DNA of 64,000 nt from Granulicella sp. Lineage in GTDB: Bacteria; Acidobacteriota; Terriglobia; Terriglobales; Acidobacteriaceae. Below are positions 47,530 through 56,956 of the stretch, piece by piece. Each line of letters begins with the position of its first letter. Position 1 is the stretch's first letter. The translations under genes were made by a program, and so were the position numbers. Below the pieces are notes generated by a model, which was given only the letters and a program-made list of their open reading frames with translations, ran no database searches and had not been told where the DNA came from. The stretch covers positions 1 to 64,000 of the forward strand of contig DAHWOF010000033.1 of the NCBI GenBank assembly GCA_027335345.1, given 5' to 3'.

Positions 47530-49059
47530 ATGAATCGAAGAGATCTGATTAAGTTAGGCACGGGAGCGTTGGCCGCTGGAGTCTCCCTGGGAGCAGGGGC
47601 GACCCGGGCAGAGCCCCATGCCGGCACGGTAGAGCAATGGAACGTCCTCGAAGCTTCATTCCCCGGACCGTCAGACGGCAATCCCTTCCTTGATGTCCAG
47701 TTCGGAGCGAAGTTTACATATCAGCACCGCACCGTAGATGTGAATGGATTCTATGACGGAAATGGCATCTACCGTGTGCGCTTCTCACCAGATACAGTCG
47801 GCGACTGGAGCTTTGTCACCACCAGCAACGTAGCCACGCTGGCTGGGCATGTGGGAAGGTTTTCCTGCGTGAAACCCGAGCCGGGCACTCGCGGGCCGGT
47901 AACAACGGCGCATCAGTTCCACTTTCAACATGCTGATGGAACACCCTACTTCCCCTTTGGAACCACCTGCTACGCCTACTTGTTTGTACCTGATCCCTGG
48001 TACTCCCTGACACTGAAAAATCTGAAGGCCGCAGGGTTCAACAAGGTTCGCACATGCCTGCTGCCCAAGCCGTTAGGCGATCTGCAGCCGATCGGCATGC
48101 CCTTTGAGCGCAAGCAGGCAGCGAACAGCAACAACAGCGCCGGGGAGTTCGATCTGACTCGTCCCAACCCCGCCTACTTTCAGGAGGTCGAGCGGCGGAT
48201 TCAGGCTCTGCTGGCCGCAGAGGTCCAGGCCGATGTCATCCTGTTTCACCCCTATGACAAGTGGGGGTTCAAGTCCATGGGACCGGAGGCCGATGATCGC
48301 TATCTGCGCTATGCGGTGGCCAGACTTTCCGCATACCGGAATGTCTGGTGGTCGATTGCGAACGAGTACGACCTGATCAAGTCAAAGTCCACCACGGATT
48401 GGGACAGGTTCTTCCGCATCGTGCAGGAGAACGATCCATACTCGCATCTGCGTTCCATCCACCAGAGCCGGGTGGAGTATGACAACTCGAAGCCATGGTG
48501 CACGCACGCCAGCCTGCAGCAGTATGACTTTGAGCGCACGGCGGAACGCATGGCGGCGTGGAACAAACCGATCATCTACGACGAGATCCAGTACGAGGGC
48601 AACATCGCGCGGCGGTGGGGAAATCTGTCTCCGGAGGAGATGACGCACCGGTTCTGGCGGGCGGTGATCAACGGAGCGTACGCCACGCATGGCGAGACCT
48701 ACATCACCACCGATGGCAGCCCGGTGTGGTCCGATGCGGGCGAGTTGCATGGAACCAGCCCGGAGCGAATCAGATTTCTGCACAAGCTTCTGGAGAGCAC
48801 AGGAACAACGGGGCTGATGGCGCCTCCGGCCCCTTACTACCCCAACGCCGGCAACCCCGGGAAGCTGGTGCTCTACAGCTTTGATTACCACTGCGTGGGC
48901 GAGTATGAGTTCCCGCTGCCAGACGATGTAAGCTTCAAGGCCACGTTAATTGATCCGTGGGCGATGACCCAGCAGCCGATTCCCGGCTCCTTCCGTGGAA
49001 AGAGCAAGATCAAGCTTCCCGGGAAGCCCTATTTGGCCGTGCTGTTTGAGAAGGAATAG
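47530..49059 (+). CDS. Tat-exported glycoside hydrolase with DUF5060-like N-terminal domain
   Basis: ATG 47530 gives MNRRDLIKLGTGALAAGVSL, a twin-arginine-type signal (RRDLIK); TTG 47518 would add four residues. Residues ~30-125 form a beta-sandwich with FYDGNGIYRVRFSPDTVGDW, as in DUF5060. A (beta/alpha)8 barrel of the DUF4038/GH140-like clan follows (YFPFGTTCYAYLF, ADVILFHPYDKWGF, WWSIANEYDLIKS with a likely acid/base Glu, KPIIYDEIQYEGNIARRWG with a likely nucleophile). A C-terminal beta-domain ends KLPGKPYLAVLFEKE. Relatives act on pectin side chains such as apiose-containing ones; the substrate here is inferred only. The next gene starts 9 bases later, so they form an operon. Confidence 0.78.
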   Translation: MNRRDLIKLGTGALAAGVSLGAGATRAEPHAGTVEQWNVLEASFPGPSDGNPFLDVQFGAKFTYQHRTVDVNGFYDGNGIYRVRFSPDTVGDWSFVTTSNVATLAGHVGRFSCVKPEPGTRGPVTTAHQFHFQHADGTPYFPFGTTCYAYLFVPDPWYSLTLKNLKAAGFNKVRTCLLPKPLGDLQPIGMPFERKQAANSNNSAGEFDLTRPNPAYFQEVERRIQALLAAEVQADVILFHPYDKWGFKSMGPEADDRYLRYAVARLSAYRNVWWSIANEYDLIKSKSTTDWDRFFRIVQENDPYSHLRSIHQSRVEYDNSKPWCTHASLQQYDFERTAERMAAWNKPIIYDEIQYEGNIARRWGNLSPEEMTHRFWRAVINGAYATHGETYITTDGSPVWSDAGELHGTSPERIRFLHKLLESTGTTGLMAPPAPYYPNAGNPGKLVLYSFDYHCVGEYEFPLPDDVSFKATLIDPWAMTQQPIPGSFRGKSKIKLPGKPYLAVLFEKE

Positions 49060-49068
49060 GAATCCACG

Positions 49069-51732
49069 ATGAAGGCTTTTTTGCACAAGACCTGTGGGCC
49101 GATGCTCGCTGGAATGCTCCTGGCGCCGTTTGCCGGCGGAGCAGCCCTGAGCGCGCAGGTGAAGGTGATCACCGTAAAGCAGGCTACGCCACGCGAGCTC
49201 TATGGCGCGCAGAAGCTGCGCGCCGCCTTGTCCGGGGTGCAGGACGCCCCTGCGAAGGCGCGGGTGATTGCGGCCGTGCGTTCAGCAGGCGAACTAAGAC
49301 GATTTCACCTGCCGGCGTTCTGGCCGCAGGCGGAGGAGGCCTGTCTCATACGCCAGGTGAGCCACACCTGGGTGGTGACGGGCAGCGACCCGTCCGGCGT
49401 GATGTACGGCGAGTTGGAGCTTGCCGACATGGTTCGCGAGACACATCATCTGCCGGTTGGCATCGACGAGATGCAGCACCCGGCGCTGAAGCTGCGCGGA
49501 GTCGGCATCGGCATGCAGAAGCCGGAGATCACCTACGAGGGAGCCGAGTACGACTACCCGTACACCCCAAAGGACTTTCCTTTCTTCTATGACAAGGCGG
49601 AGTGGATCAAGTATCTCGACATGCTGGCCGAAGAGCGCTACAACACGCTCTACCTCTGGAACGGGCATCCGTTCACCAGCCTACTGAAGCTGCCCAGGTA
49701 CCCCGAAGCCCAGGAGTTGCCCACCGCCCAGTTGGAGCGGAACATCGCCATGTTCCGGTGGCTGACCAAGGAGGCGGACCGGCGCGGAATTTGGGTGCTG
49801 CAGGGCTTTTACAACATTCATCTCTCGCACCCCTTTGCGCGCGCGCATCATCTTCCCTACCACCTCTCTACGCCCACACCGCTGGCCGCGGCGTACACGC
49901 GCTACGTCATCTCAGAGTTTGTCCGTCAATATCCACATGCTGGTCTGATGATGACCCTGGGAGAGGCGTTGAACCCGCACGATGGAGCACAGTGGCTGAC
50001 CGAGGCGATCATTCCCGGCGTGCTGGATGGATTGAAGGAGAACGGAGAACGGACCAAGCCGCCTATTGTGGTGCGAGCACATGCCACCGATATTGCCGCG
50101 GTGATGAAGGCTGCGCTGCCGCTCTACCCGAATATCGACACGATGTTCAAATGGAACGGCGAGTCGCTGACCTGGACCAACGTGCGCGGGCCGGTGCGGG
50201 ATCGCTTCAAGATGCTGGCCGAAGAGTCCAATGTCACCATCGCCAATGTGCATCTGCTGTCTGACCTGGAGCCGTTCCGCTGGGGAGACCCGGATTTCAT
50301 TCGCGAGACGCTGATGAACTTTCCCCGCATCGGCATCGGCGGCCTGCACCTTTATCCGCTGCGCTACTGGGACTGGCCCTACTCCGGCGATGCTACGCAG
50401 CCTCCGCTCTTGCAAACTGATCGCGACTGGATCTGGTTTGCGGCGTGGGGGCGTTATGCCTGGAACCCGTTCCGCGATCCGCAGAAGGAGCACGCCTACT
50501 GGGCCGCTCAGTTTGCCCAGCGCTTTGGCTCTGCAGAGGCCGGAAAGAAGCTGTTGGAGGCGTATACGCTGGCCGGTCCTTGCCAGCCGAGCCTTCTGCC
50601 ACGCATCGGCATCACCGAGGGCAACCGCGAGGCGCTGGCGCTGGGCATGACGATGCCGCAGATGATTGATCCGGCCCGTTACAACCCGGCGCAGACGCTG
50701 TGGACCGGGGATGGACCGCCGGGTGAGCGGCTGGATGAGTACGTTGCCGAAGAGGTGAAGCAGCAGCCGCACCATGGCGAGACCCCGATCGGAGTAAGTG
50801 ATACGACGGTGAAAGCCGCAGCGCAGGCCTACACAGCCGCGCAGGCGGCAGCGCCGTACGTAACTCGGAATCGAGCCGAGTACGAGCGGATCGTCAACGA
50901 CATGCACTGCATCTCCCTGCTGATGCAGTTCTACAACAACCGCATCCGCGCTGCGCAGGAGGTGATGCTGTATGGCTACGACCGGAAGATCGAGCACCTG
51001 CAGCGCGCCGAGCCGCTGTTGGCCGAAAGCGTGCAACTCTACCGCGAGCTGACCAGCCTGGCTGGCCCCGCTTACCGGACGGCGACGAGCATGGAGACCA
51101 CGCAACGTCAGATTCCCTTCCCTGGCGGGATGAAGCACTTCCCCAGTTGGCAGCAGTGTTTGCCCATGTATGAAAAGGAGCTGGCCGCCTTCCAGAGCCG
51201 CGTGACGGCGCTGAGCACGGGCACTCCGATCAGGGAGAGGGGCTCCACCAAGACGCTGCCGCAGGTAGCCTTCCAACTGCTGCCCGGCGCAGGTGAAGAG
51301 TTTACCGTGGCCAAAGGCGCTGGGCTCTTTGCCGGTTCTCCAGCGGCGATCTCCGAGCTTGCTCCGGAGCTGAGCGGGATGAAGGGCATTCGCATAGCGC
51401 CGGAACAGGGAGGAACACTGCGCTTCACCTTGGCGCACCCCGCCCAGGTTCTGGTGGGATTTACCCGAGCAGCCTCCCGCAAGAACTCCGTGCTCGATCC
51501 GGACACGGAGCAGTGGAACCTGGTGATGCTGCACGCCGTAGCGGCGCCCGGGGTAAAGGCCATGGCGGCGTGGGCAAAGCCATTGCCGGCTGGGGAGAAC
51601 GAGCTCGATTTGGGCAAAGGACAGTATGTAATCCTGGGCTTCATTCCCGCCGATTATCAAGTGGCCGCCCAGGTGAACTTTGCCCGCAGCGGTTCGAGCG
51701 GAACGCCGAATCTGGACTGGCTGTTCGAGTAG
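49069..51732 (+). CDS. Large exported glycoside hydrolase, GH67/GH115-like layout
   Basis: 887 residues with a signal peptide (about 1-30, ending GGAALSAQ). The N-terminal alpha/beta domain (VKVITVKQATPRELYGAQKL, WVVTGSDPSGVMYGELELAD) resembles the carrier domain before alpha-glucuronidase and hexosaminidase barrels. The barrel follows: ALKLRGVGIGMQKPEIT, LDMLAEERYNTLYLWNGHP, ADRRGIWVLQGFYNIHLSHP, LMMTLGEALNPHDG, IDTMFKWNGESLTW. A helical domain and a C-terminal beta-domain complete it. I cannot place it in one family with certainty. AGGAATCCACG before the ATG and a 9-base gap indicate co-transcription with the preceding hydrolase. Confidence 0.65.
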   Translation: MKAFLHKTCGPMLAGMLLAPFAGGAALSAQVKVITVKQATPRELYGAQKLRAALSGVQDAPAKARVIAAVRSAGELRRFHLPAFWPQAEEACLIRQVSHTWVVTGSDPSGVMYGELELADMVRETHHLPVGIDEMQHPALKLRGVGIGMQKPEITYEGAEYDYPYTPKDFPFFYDKAEWIKYLDMLAEERYNTLYLWNGHPFTSLLKLPRYPEAQELPTAQLERNIAMFRWLTKEADRRGIWVLQGFYNIHLSHPFARAHHLPYHLSTPTPLAAAYTRYVISEFVRQYPHAGLMMTLGEALNPHDGAQWLTEAIIPGVLDGLKENGERTKPPIVVRAHATDIAAVMKAALPLYPNIDTMFKWNGESLTWTNVRGPVRDRFKMLAEESNVTIANVHLLSDLEPFRWGDPDFIRETLMNFPRIGIGGLHLYPLRYWDWPYSGDATQPPLLQTDRDWIWFAAWGRYAWNPFRDPQKEHAYWAAQFAQRFGSAEAGKKLLEAYTLAGPCQPSLLPRIGITEGNREALALGMTMPQMIDPARYNPAQTLWTGDGPPGERLDEYVAEEVKQQPHHGETPIGVSDTTVKAAAQAYTAAQAAAPYVTRNRAEYERIVNDMHCISLLMQFYNNRIRAAQEVMLYGYDRKIEHLQRAEPLLAESVQLYRELTSLAGPAYRTATSMETTQRQIPFPGGMKHFPSWQQCLPMYEKELAAFQSRVTALSTGTPIRERGSTKTLPQVAFQLLPGAGEEFTVAKGAGLFAGSPAAISELAPELSGMKGIRIAPEQGGTLRFTLAHPAQVLVGFTRAASRKNSVLDPDTEQWNLVMLHAVAAPGVKAMAAWAKPLPAGENELDLGKGQYVILGFIPADYQVAAQVNFARSGSSGTPNLDWLFE

Positions 51733-51784
51733 CAGTGAGGCTGCGGGCATTGGCGATGGACCGCGTCGCTGAACCGCCGACCCG

Positions 51785-52759
51785 CTACTTCCGCAGGCCG
51801 GAGTCCGGCGATCCGTCGTGGCGGGCCAGCAGGCGGGCGGCCTCAGCATCGGTGATCCGGAGAAAGCTGCCATGCTTGCAGTGCTCGGGCAGGCTGGTAG
51901 ACGCAGTGATCTCCTGCCAGTGCTTCCAGTCCATGGTGGCTACTGCCTCATAACTGGCGCGGGGCGGACGGTAGTGATCGTAAAAAACGATGGAACGGTC
52001 CCCGATCTGAATCGCCTCCGGACCCTCCGACCAGCTCTCATTGATAGGTCCGGAGATATGGCTCCAGGGGCCCTCCAGCGTAGGTCCGGTGGCTACGCGT
52101 TCCTGAAAAGTCAATGGATCGTAGGTCTGTTGTTTGAAGATGAGTCGATAGGGTCCGGTCTTGCCGTGAAAGATGGAGGCGTCGATCGTCACGTAGCCAG
52201 GGTCAAAGAAGATTGCCGGCGTGGAGAAGGTCTTGAAGTCCGGAGTGAATGCGGACCAGATGCGGTTTCCCTGAGTGGATCCATCCATGGAACTCGACCA
52301 CAGGACCATCCACTGGTGACGGCGCGCGTCCCAGTAAGTGACCGGCGCCCATACATTGTGCGTGGCGGCAAAGCCAGCCATGACGGGGATCTGCTCCTGA
52401 ATGGACCAGTGAAGAAGGTCGGGAGAGGACGCGTGGCCAAAGGAGTTGCCGCGCCAGCTCCAGGTCCACACCAACTGAAAGCCTCCGCTGGGATTGCGGG
52501 TAAGAAACGGGTCGCGCATGATCTCCCCAGATTGCGCGGGCGCGAGCCATGGCCGGCCGTCGTTGAGCGGAGTGTAGTGGAGGCCGTCGCGGCTGAGCGC
52601 AAAGTAGATTCCCTGGTTCCCCGGCTCCTGGAAGTAGATGAAGAGCCATGCTCCATGCTGGTGCGATCGTCCCGGTGTCCGGGCGCCGGCTTTGGCCGGA
52701 GCCAAAATAGCGATGAGCAGAGAAACAAAAGTGATGAACCTGCCGAGTTGGGATCTCAT
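51785..52759 (-). CDS. Exported GH43-like five-bladed propeller hydrolase
   Basis: 324 residues with a signal peptide (RFITFVSLLIAILAPAKAGA). The fold signature of GH43-like arabinosidase/xylosidase propellers is seen in WLFIYFQEPGNQGIYFALS, GEIMRDPFLTRNPSGGFQLV, WSIQEQIPVMAGFAATHNVW, TIDASIFHGKTGPYRLIFK and SWSEGPEAIQIGDRSIVFYD, the latter with a plausible catalytic Glu. The start overlaps the stop of the SUMF1/BNR gene by four bases, so it is the last gene of the large minus-strand operon. Confidence 0.78.
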   Translation of the reverse strand: MRSQLGRFITFVSLLIAILAPAKAGARTPGRSHQHGAWLFIYFQEPGNQGIYFALSRDGLHYTPLNDGRPWLAPAQSGEIMRDPFLTRNPSGGFQLVWTWSWRGNSFGHASSPDLLHWSIQEQIPVMAGFAATHNVWAPVTYWDARRHQWMVLWSSSMDGSTQGNRIWSAFTPDFKTFSTPAIFFDPGYVTIDASIFHGKTGPYRLIFKQQTYDPLTFQERVATGPTLEGPWSHISGPINESWSEGPEAIQIGDRSIVFYDHYRPPRASYEAVATMDWKHWQEITASTSLPEHCKHGSFLRITDAEAARLLARHDGSPDSGLRK

Positions 52760-55068
52760 TCTTCACCTGGCCTGCTTGCAAATGCGCTCAGCGAGTCGCT
52801 CAGCAGAGTCTTGCCTCGCCAGCGCGAAGTGGAGATCAATCGGCCTGCTGCGTCGTAGTTGCGCCATGTCCAGGTTCCATCCGAGGAATAGATCTTCTTC
52901 CACTGCAGGGTGCCGTTGGAGTGGTAGAAGCGTTCGTCACCGATCTCTTCCCCAAGATGGAAGTGCGCGACCCACTGCGGTCGGCCGTTATGGAAGTAAA
53001 AGCTCTGGGTTCCTTCCAGCAGGATCTCGCCGTCATCCGCTCGAGCCGTGGACCAAACGGCTCGGAGCTTGCCGTCGGGCCATTTCTCGCGGTGCATCAC
53101 AGAGGGACCGGCGGAAGACGGGGCAGGCGTGACCGCTTCGCTGCTCGAGAGAATCCAGGCTTCATTCAATTCGATCTCGTAGTTCACGGTGTTCTTGGAG
53201 GTGACGATGTGAATGACACCGTTGGCGCCCTGATTGGCCGTCGTGTAACCGACAGTCAGGATCTCTGCGGGCAGGCGCTTGGTGCGCCAGCTCTTCCCAT
53301 CGTCGTCCGAGAGCGCAACGTAAGCGCCATCCTTGTGAACGTGCTTGAGATGATGCGGGTTGAAGTCGGCGACGAAGAACAGCCGTCCATCGGCGAGCCG
53401 GATGACGCTGGGCCGCTCGCCGCTGGCCAGAGAGTCGAAGGGCGTCGTCGCCTCGATCCAGGTCTTACCGCCGCTGGAGCTGATGCACAGCGGCATGTGA
53501 CCTTGATAGGAAGAGTTCTTTCCGCCGAAGGCCAGCAAGTCTCCGTTGTGGGCGATGACCAGAGTGGTATGGCGGCCAAAGGTGCGCTGGCCGGTGTCAT
53601 ACCAGGTCTCTCCGTTGTTGTGCGTGGCCCACACCGCCGAGTGTGAACCCGGAGCGTCGGTGGGAAGATAGATGGTTCCATCCTTGGCGCGCACCACGGA
53701 GTTGATGGGTTGAGGAATGTAGCTGCCGATGGGTGCGGTGAAGTGCGGGAAATGAATCTGCGACCAGCTCGCGCCGTTGTCTGTAGAGGTAGTGAAGGCG
53801 AACGGCGGAGCGCCGATGAGACGCGGAAAGCCGAAGAAGATCCAGAGGCGTCCGTGGTCGCTCCAGAAGACCGGAGCTGCACAGGCGGCATCGGCGAAGT
53901 AGGGCCACGGCTCAGGCATATCCCAGGTCTCAGAGCCGGCGCGGCGGCGCATGACCATCACCGTCTGGTCGGGATCGTCCTCCTTGTTGGGAGTGTTATA
54001 GTAGGCAGCCACCATGTCGCCATTGGGCAGCTCCTGAATGGCCGAGTTGTGATACGCAATTCCCAGGCCCTGAGCCAGACCGATCGCCCAGCCCACATTG
54101 GGCATTGACTGGCCGTTCAGGTTGGGAAAGAGCGGATGCATACGGTAGAACGGCTTGGATGGATCAGGGCCCGCTGTAAGATCCACCGCCGTCTGTTTCA
54201 CATCCGTGCTAAAGAATCGATGCCACGCGGGGGAGGGATTTGGCTTGGGCAGGGGCGCCTGAACTACGCGAAAGCCGATGTTGCCCTTGGACGAGGAGAA
54301 GCTGGGCGCCATGCTGGCGCGATTGGCGGAGCGAGCGAAGTAAGGCGCCATCGCCGGATAAGATGCCCCTGCCGGAGAGCTCTTCGTTCGCCGCAGGTCC
54401 AGCCCGCCGCCACGCACAACGCGTGTGTCGCCGGTGAGCGGGCCGGTGGGATCCACCTGCCGCGTGGCAGGGTACGGCCCATACCAGTCCGCGACCCACT
54501 CCGGAGTGCCTTCGCCGATGACCACGCCCCAGCGATTGGCCGTCCCTGGGGAAGGCGGAGTATCGCCGGTGAAGAAGGGAGTCTGTGTGCCGGCGCGCGC
54601 CGTGTACTCCCACTCTGCCTCTGTGGGCAGCCGCCAGGGTTTGCCGGTCTTTTGGGTGAGCCAGGCGCAGAAGGCTTGTGCCTGCGCGTAGCTGACGCCT
54701 GCCGCGTAGCCGGGGTACGCCGGAACCCCTCTGTAGGAGGGGTCGAACTGCTGAAACTCCTTGACCGTGACCAGATGCGTGGCCATGGCAAAGCTGTGGG
54801 TGAGCGTCACCCGGTGCGCCGGAAGTTCATCGAAGTCGCCATGGGCGGGACGGCGAGAGTTGACCCCAAAGCCGCTCACGACCGCAACGCTGAGTCGCTC
54901 GGCATCAGCGCCCATACGGAAGGAACCGGCTGGAATCTGCACAGTAGAAATGGCAGGAACAGTTTGCGCGGCGAGAGGTGGGCCAACCCCGGACAGACCC
55001 ACAAGAGGGACCGCCAGAAGCCCCACCAGCGCCGACAATGCAATGGATTTCAGTTTCAGCACGAGCAA
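52756..55068 (-). CDS. Exported fusion: SUMF1-like domain, BNR sialidase-type propeller, MORN-like repeats
   Basis: Residues 1-35 are a signal peptide. Residues ~43-270 form a SUMF1/FGE-like domain (IPAGSFRMGADAERL, HRVTLTHSFAMATHLVTVKE, PWRLPTEAEWEYTARAG, RVVRGGGLDLRR, KGNIGFRVV). Residues ~300-640 form a sialidase-type propeller with four Asp-box motifs (STDNGASW, THNNGETW, SSSGGKTW, SDDDGKSW). Residues ~655-755 hold MORN-like repeats (EKWPDGKLRAVW, QSFYFHNGRPQWVAHF, YHSNGTLQWKKIY). The cysteines that bind copper in true formylglycine-generating enzymes are missing: Cys133 is the only Cys in that domain. A binding or structural role is more likely than sulfatase activation. It is translationally coupled to the GH43-like gene and follows the GH63-like gene by 187 bp. 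Confidence 0.82.
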   Translation of the reverse strand: MLVLKLKSIALSALVGLLAVPLVGLSGVGPPLAAQTVPAISTVQIPAGSFRMGADAERLSVAVVSGFGVNSRRPAHGDFDELPAHRVTLTHSFAMATHLVTVKEFQQFDPSYRGVPAYPGYAAGVSYAQAQAFCAWLTQKTGKPWRLPTEAEWEYTARAGTQTPFFTGDTPPSPGTANRWGVVIGEGTPEWVADWYGPYPATRQVDPTGPLTGDTRVVRGGGLDLRRTKSSPAGASYPAMAPYFARSANRASMAPSFSSSKGNIGFRVVQAPLPKPNPSPAWHRFFSTDVKQTAVDLTAGPDPSKPFYRMHPLFPNLNGQSMPNVGWAIGLAQGLGIAYHNSAIQELPNGDMVAAYYNTPNKEDDPDQTVMVMRRRAGSETWDMPEPWPYFADAACAAPVFWSDHGRLWIFFGFPRLIGAPPFAFTTSTDNGASWSQIHFPHFTAPIGSYIPQPINSVVRAKDGTIYLPTDAPGSHSAVWATHNNGETWYDTGQRTFGRHTTLVIAHNGDLLAFGGKNSSYQGHMPLCISSSGGKTWIEATTPFDSLASGERPSVIRLADGRLFFVADFNPHHLKHVHKDGAYVALSDDDGKSWRTKRLPAEILTVGYTTANQGANGVIHIVTSKNTVNYEIELNEAWILSSSEAVTPAPSSAGPSVMHREKWPDGKLRAVWSTARADDGEILLEGTQSFYFHNGRPQWVAHFHLGEEIGDERFYHSNGTLQWKKIYSSDGTWTWRNYDAAGRLISTSRWRGKTLLSDSLSAFASRPGEE

Positions 55069-55255
55069 TTCACCTCCGCGGGAGATCGATCTTTTCTATC
55101 CTTGATCCTGGCTCCAGCATGTTGATGGTTGATCGGGACCCGGCGCCCGGCCGCGTCTTGCCTTCAGAAGGCTTCCGTTCAGCTCTACGCTCTGCATCCT
55201 CTTCATCCAATGACGCCTCTTCGTTTCGCGGCTCGCCTTCCGCCAGAAGCAGAGA

Positions 55256-56956
55256 TTAATCCTTGGCTCCGGGGGAAGAGGGCGCAGGCAGCGTAGCCTC
55301 CAGCCGGCCGAGATCGCCCCTGCCGGCAAGGCGCTTGCCATCCAGAAAGATCATGAGGCCGCGGCCGCGATGATACTCTTCGCCGCTCTGGTCATAGAGA
55401 ATCGTCAGCAGATGACCGTGATAAGGCAGACCATCGATGGCGAAGTAGCTCCACTGGCCAGGCGGCAGCAGAGGAGATACGACGATCCGGTTGTCGGCGC
55501 GGGGACGCAGACCGATCAGCCCCGTGATCAGCGGATCAGCAAAGCCCGAGTGGTTGTAGTAGTTGCCGCGGCCAACCTGCCAGGAGTGCTTCTGAATCAG
55601 AATGTCCTTGGCCAGCCACTCGTCTGTATCAGCATCCAGATCTTCGTCGATCCAGTCGATGCTGCGTCCGCTGGGCAGCTTGATGTGCTGCGAGAGAACA
55701 TAGCTGGCGAAAAGGCGATAGTAGTTCTGCTTGCCAATAGCGGGATGACTGGGCTGCGGCTGGTTGAGCAGATTGGCCAGGGCAAGCAGCGTCTGGGTGG
55801 TGGCATAAGGCCAGGAGGGGCCATTCCACGTGCATTGATCGCTGGAGGCAAAGCGGAAGCGGGGACTGCGCCGTTCGGCTGTGGTAGGCCCATATCGCCC
55901 GGCAAATCCATGTGGATCAAAGAGCTGCTTCCAGGCGACATCATGGCTTGGCGTAGGAGCATAGAACTCCCACGGAATATATCCAATCAGCTCGCGCACA
56001 CCCGCAAACTTGAGCACGGTCCCAGGATCCTTGAACTTCTTCTCGCTCCGGATTCCGGAGCTTGACGCAGGCGAGAGGTCCTCATAGAACCGATCCCTGG
56101 GGTTCCAAAGCCTGGTTTCGATGAGATGGCGAAGCGTGACGGATTTGCCGGCGTATTCCTTCGCAACCTCGTCTTCTCCCAGGTCACGGGCAAAGGCGGC
56201 AATCGCCTCTCCGTCAGCCACCATGTAGCTGTTCAGCGGAGTGCGATAGCCATCGCCTCCGATCGACTTCTCCATGGCATCACGGGTAGCGGTCTGCCAG
56301 TAGAGCCCGACCGATGGGTCAAAGTGGTCTCCCCATGCGGTGTAGTTGGCGATCAGGGCGGGGAGCAGATCCGTTCCAAGCTTGACGTCGCCCGTTGCCA
56401 GGGTGACATCTCGCACGCTGTCGGCCCAGGGAAAGCTGTACTTCCGTGCGCCGGCATCCGGCTGGGCCCACAGACGCGCGTCATCGGCGGCAATACTGGG
56501 ATTGCGTAGCCAGCGAGCCTCGCGCAGGTGAAATGGGGCGGCATCGGGCAGCGCGCCGTAATAGGGGCTGGCCGGCTTGGGCAACCATTCCGTGATGATG
56601 TAGTCCTTGGGAGTATCCACCAGATGCTTTTCCCAGGCGTACCAGCGAAAGTAATACATCTCCTCGAACTGCTTGTCGGAACTGGAGAAGAGCGGGATAT
56701 TTGCGACCATCCATGGCCATTCATCCTCTGGCGTCTTGCCGGTAGCCTCGCGTTCATCCCGGGCGAATTGAGCCTCATAATGGCGATAGTCGCCGGGCTG
56801 CAACACGGTAAAGACACCGGCGCGGGCCTGCGTTTGCGCTGCAAGGGAGCTTGCCTGAACCACAGCCGTGCAGACCAGGCAGGCGGCCGCCAAACAGCGC
56901 AGAGGACGACGGAGGCAAGAGGGAATTCGGGTGATTCTTCGCAAGATCGGAGTCAC
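55256..56956 (-). CDS. Exported (alpha/alpha)6 glucosidase, GH63/MGH-like
   Basis: 566 residues with a signal peptide (LRCLAAACLVCTAVVQASSL). The helical barrel has conserved pieces MYYFRWYAWEKHLVDTPKDY, FPWADSVRDVTLATGDVKLG, SIGGDGYRTPLNSYMVADGE, SSDQCTWNGPSWPYATTQTL and GRGNYYNHSGFADPLITGLI, as in mannosylglycerate/glucosylglycerate hydrolases and GH63 glucosidases. The latter half includes a likely general base (YNHSGFADP region). Its start overlaps the stop of the alcohol dehydrogenase gene by four bases, so it belongs to the sugar-acid operon. Substrate is unknown. Confidence 0.78.
   Translation of the reverse strand: MTPILRRITRIPSCLRRPLRCLAAACLVCTAVVQASSLAAQTQARAGVFTVLQPGDYRHYEAQFARDEREATGKTPEDEWPWMVANIPLFSSSDKQFEEMYYFRWYAWEKHLVDTPKDYIITEWLPKPASPYYGALPDAAPFHLREARWLRNPSIAADDARLWAQPDAGARKYSFPWADSVRDVTLATGDVKLGTDLLPALIANYTAWGDHFDPSVGLYWQTATRDAMEKSIGGDGYRTPLNSYMVADGEAIAAFARDLGEDEVAKEYAGKSVTLRHLIETRLWNPRDRFYEDLSPASSSGIRSEKKFKDPGTVLKFAGVRELIGYIPWEFYAPTPSHDVAWKQLFDPHGFAGRYGPTTAERRSPRFRFASSDQCTWNGPSWPYATTQTLLALANLLNQPQPSHPAIGKQNYYRLFASYVLSQHIKLPSGRSIDWIDEDLDADTDEWLAKDILIQKHSWQVGRGNYYNHSGFADPLITGLIGLRPRADNRIVVSPLLPPGQWSYFAIDGLPYHGHLLTILYDQSGEEYHRGRGLMIFLDGKRLAGRGDLGRLEATLPAPSSPGAKD

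Noticed and set aside
49912-51873. 653-codon open frame on the minus strand opposite the 887-residue hydrolase
   Set aside because: It is Arg/Gln/His-rich, without domain motifs, and mirrors the codon bias of a clearly coding plus strand.
54255-54945. Active formylglycine-generating enzyme for a sulfatase
   Set aside because: The two catalytic cysteines are missing, and no sulfatase gene occurs in the window.
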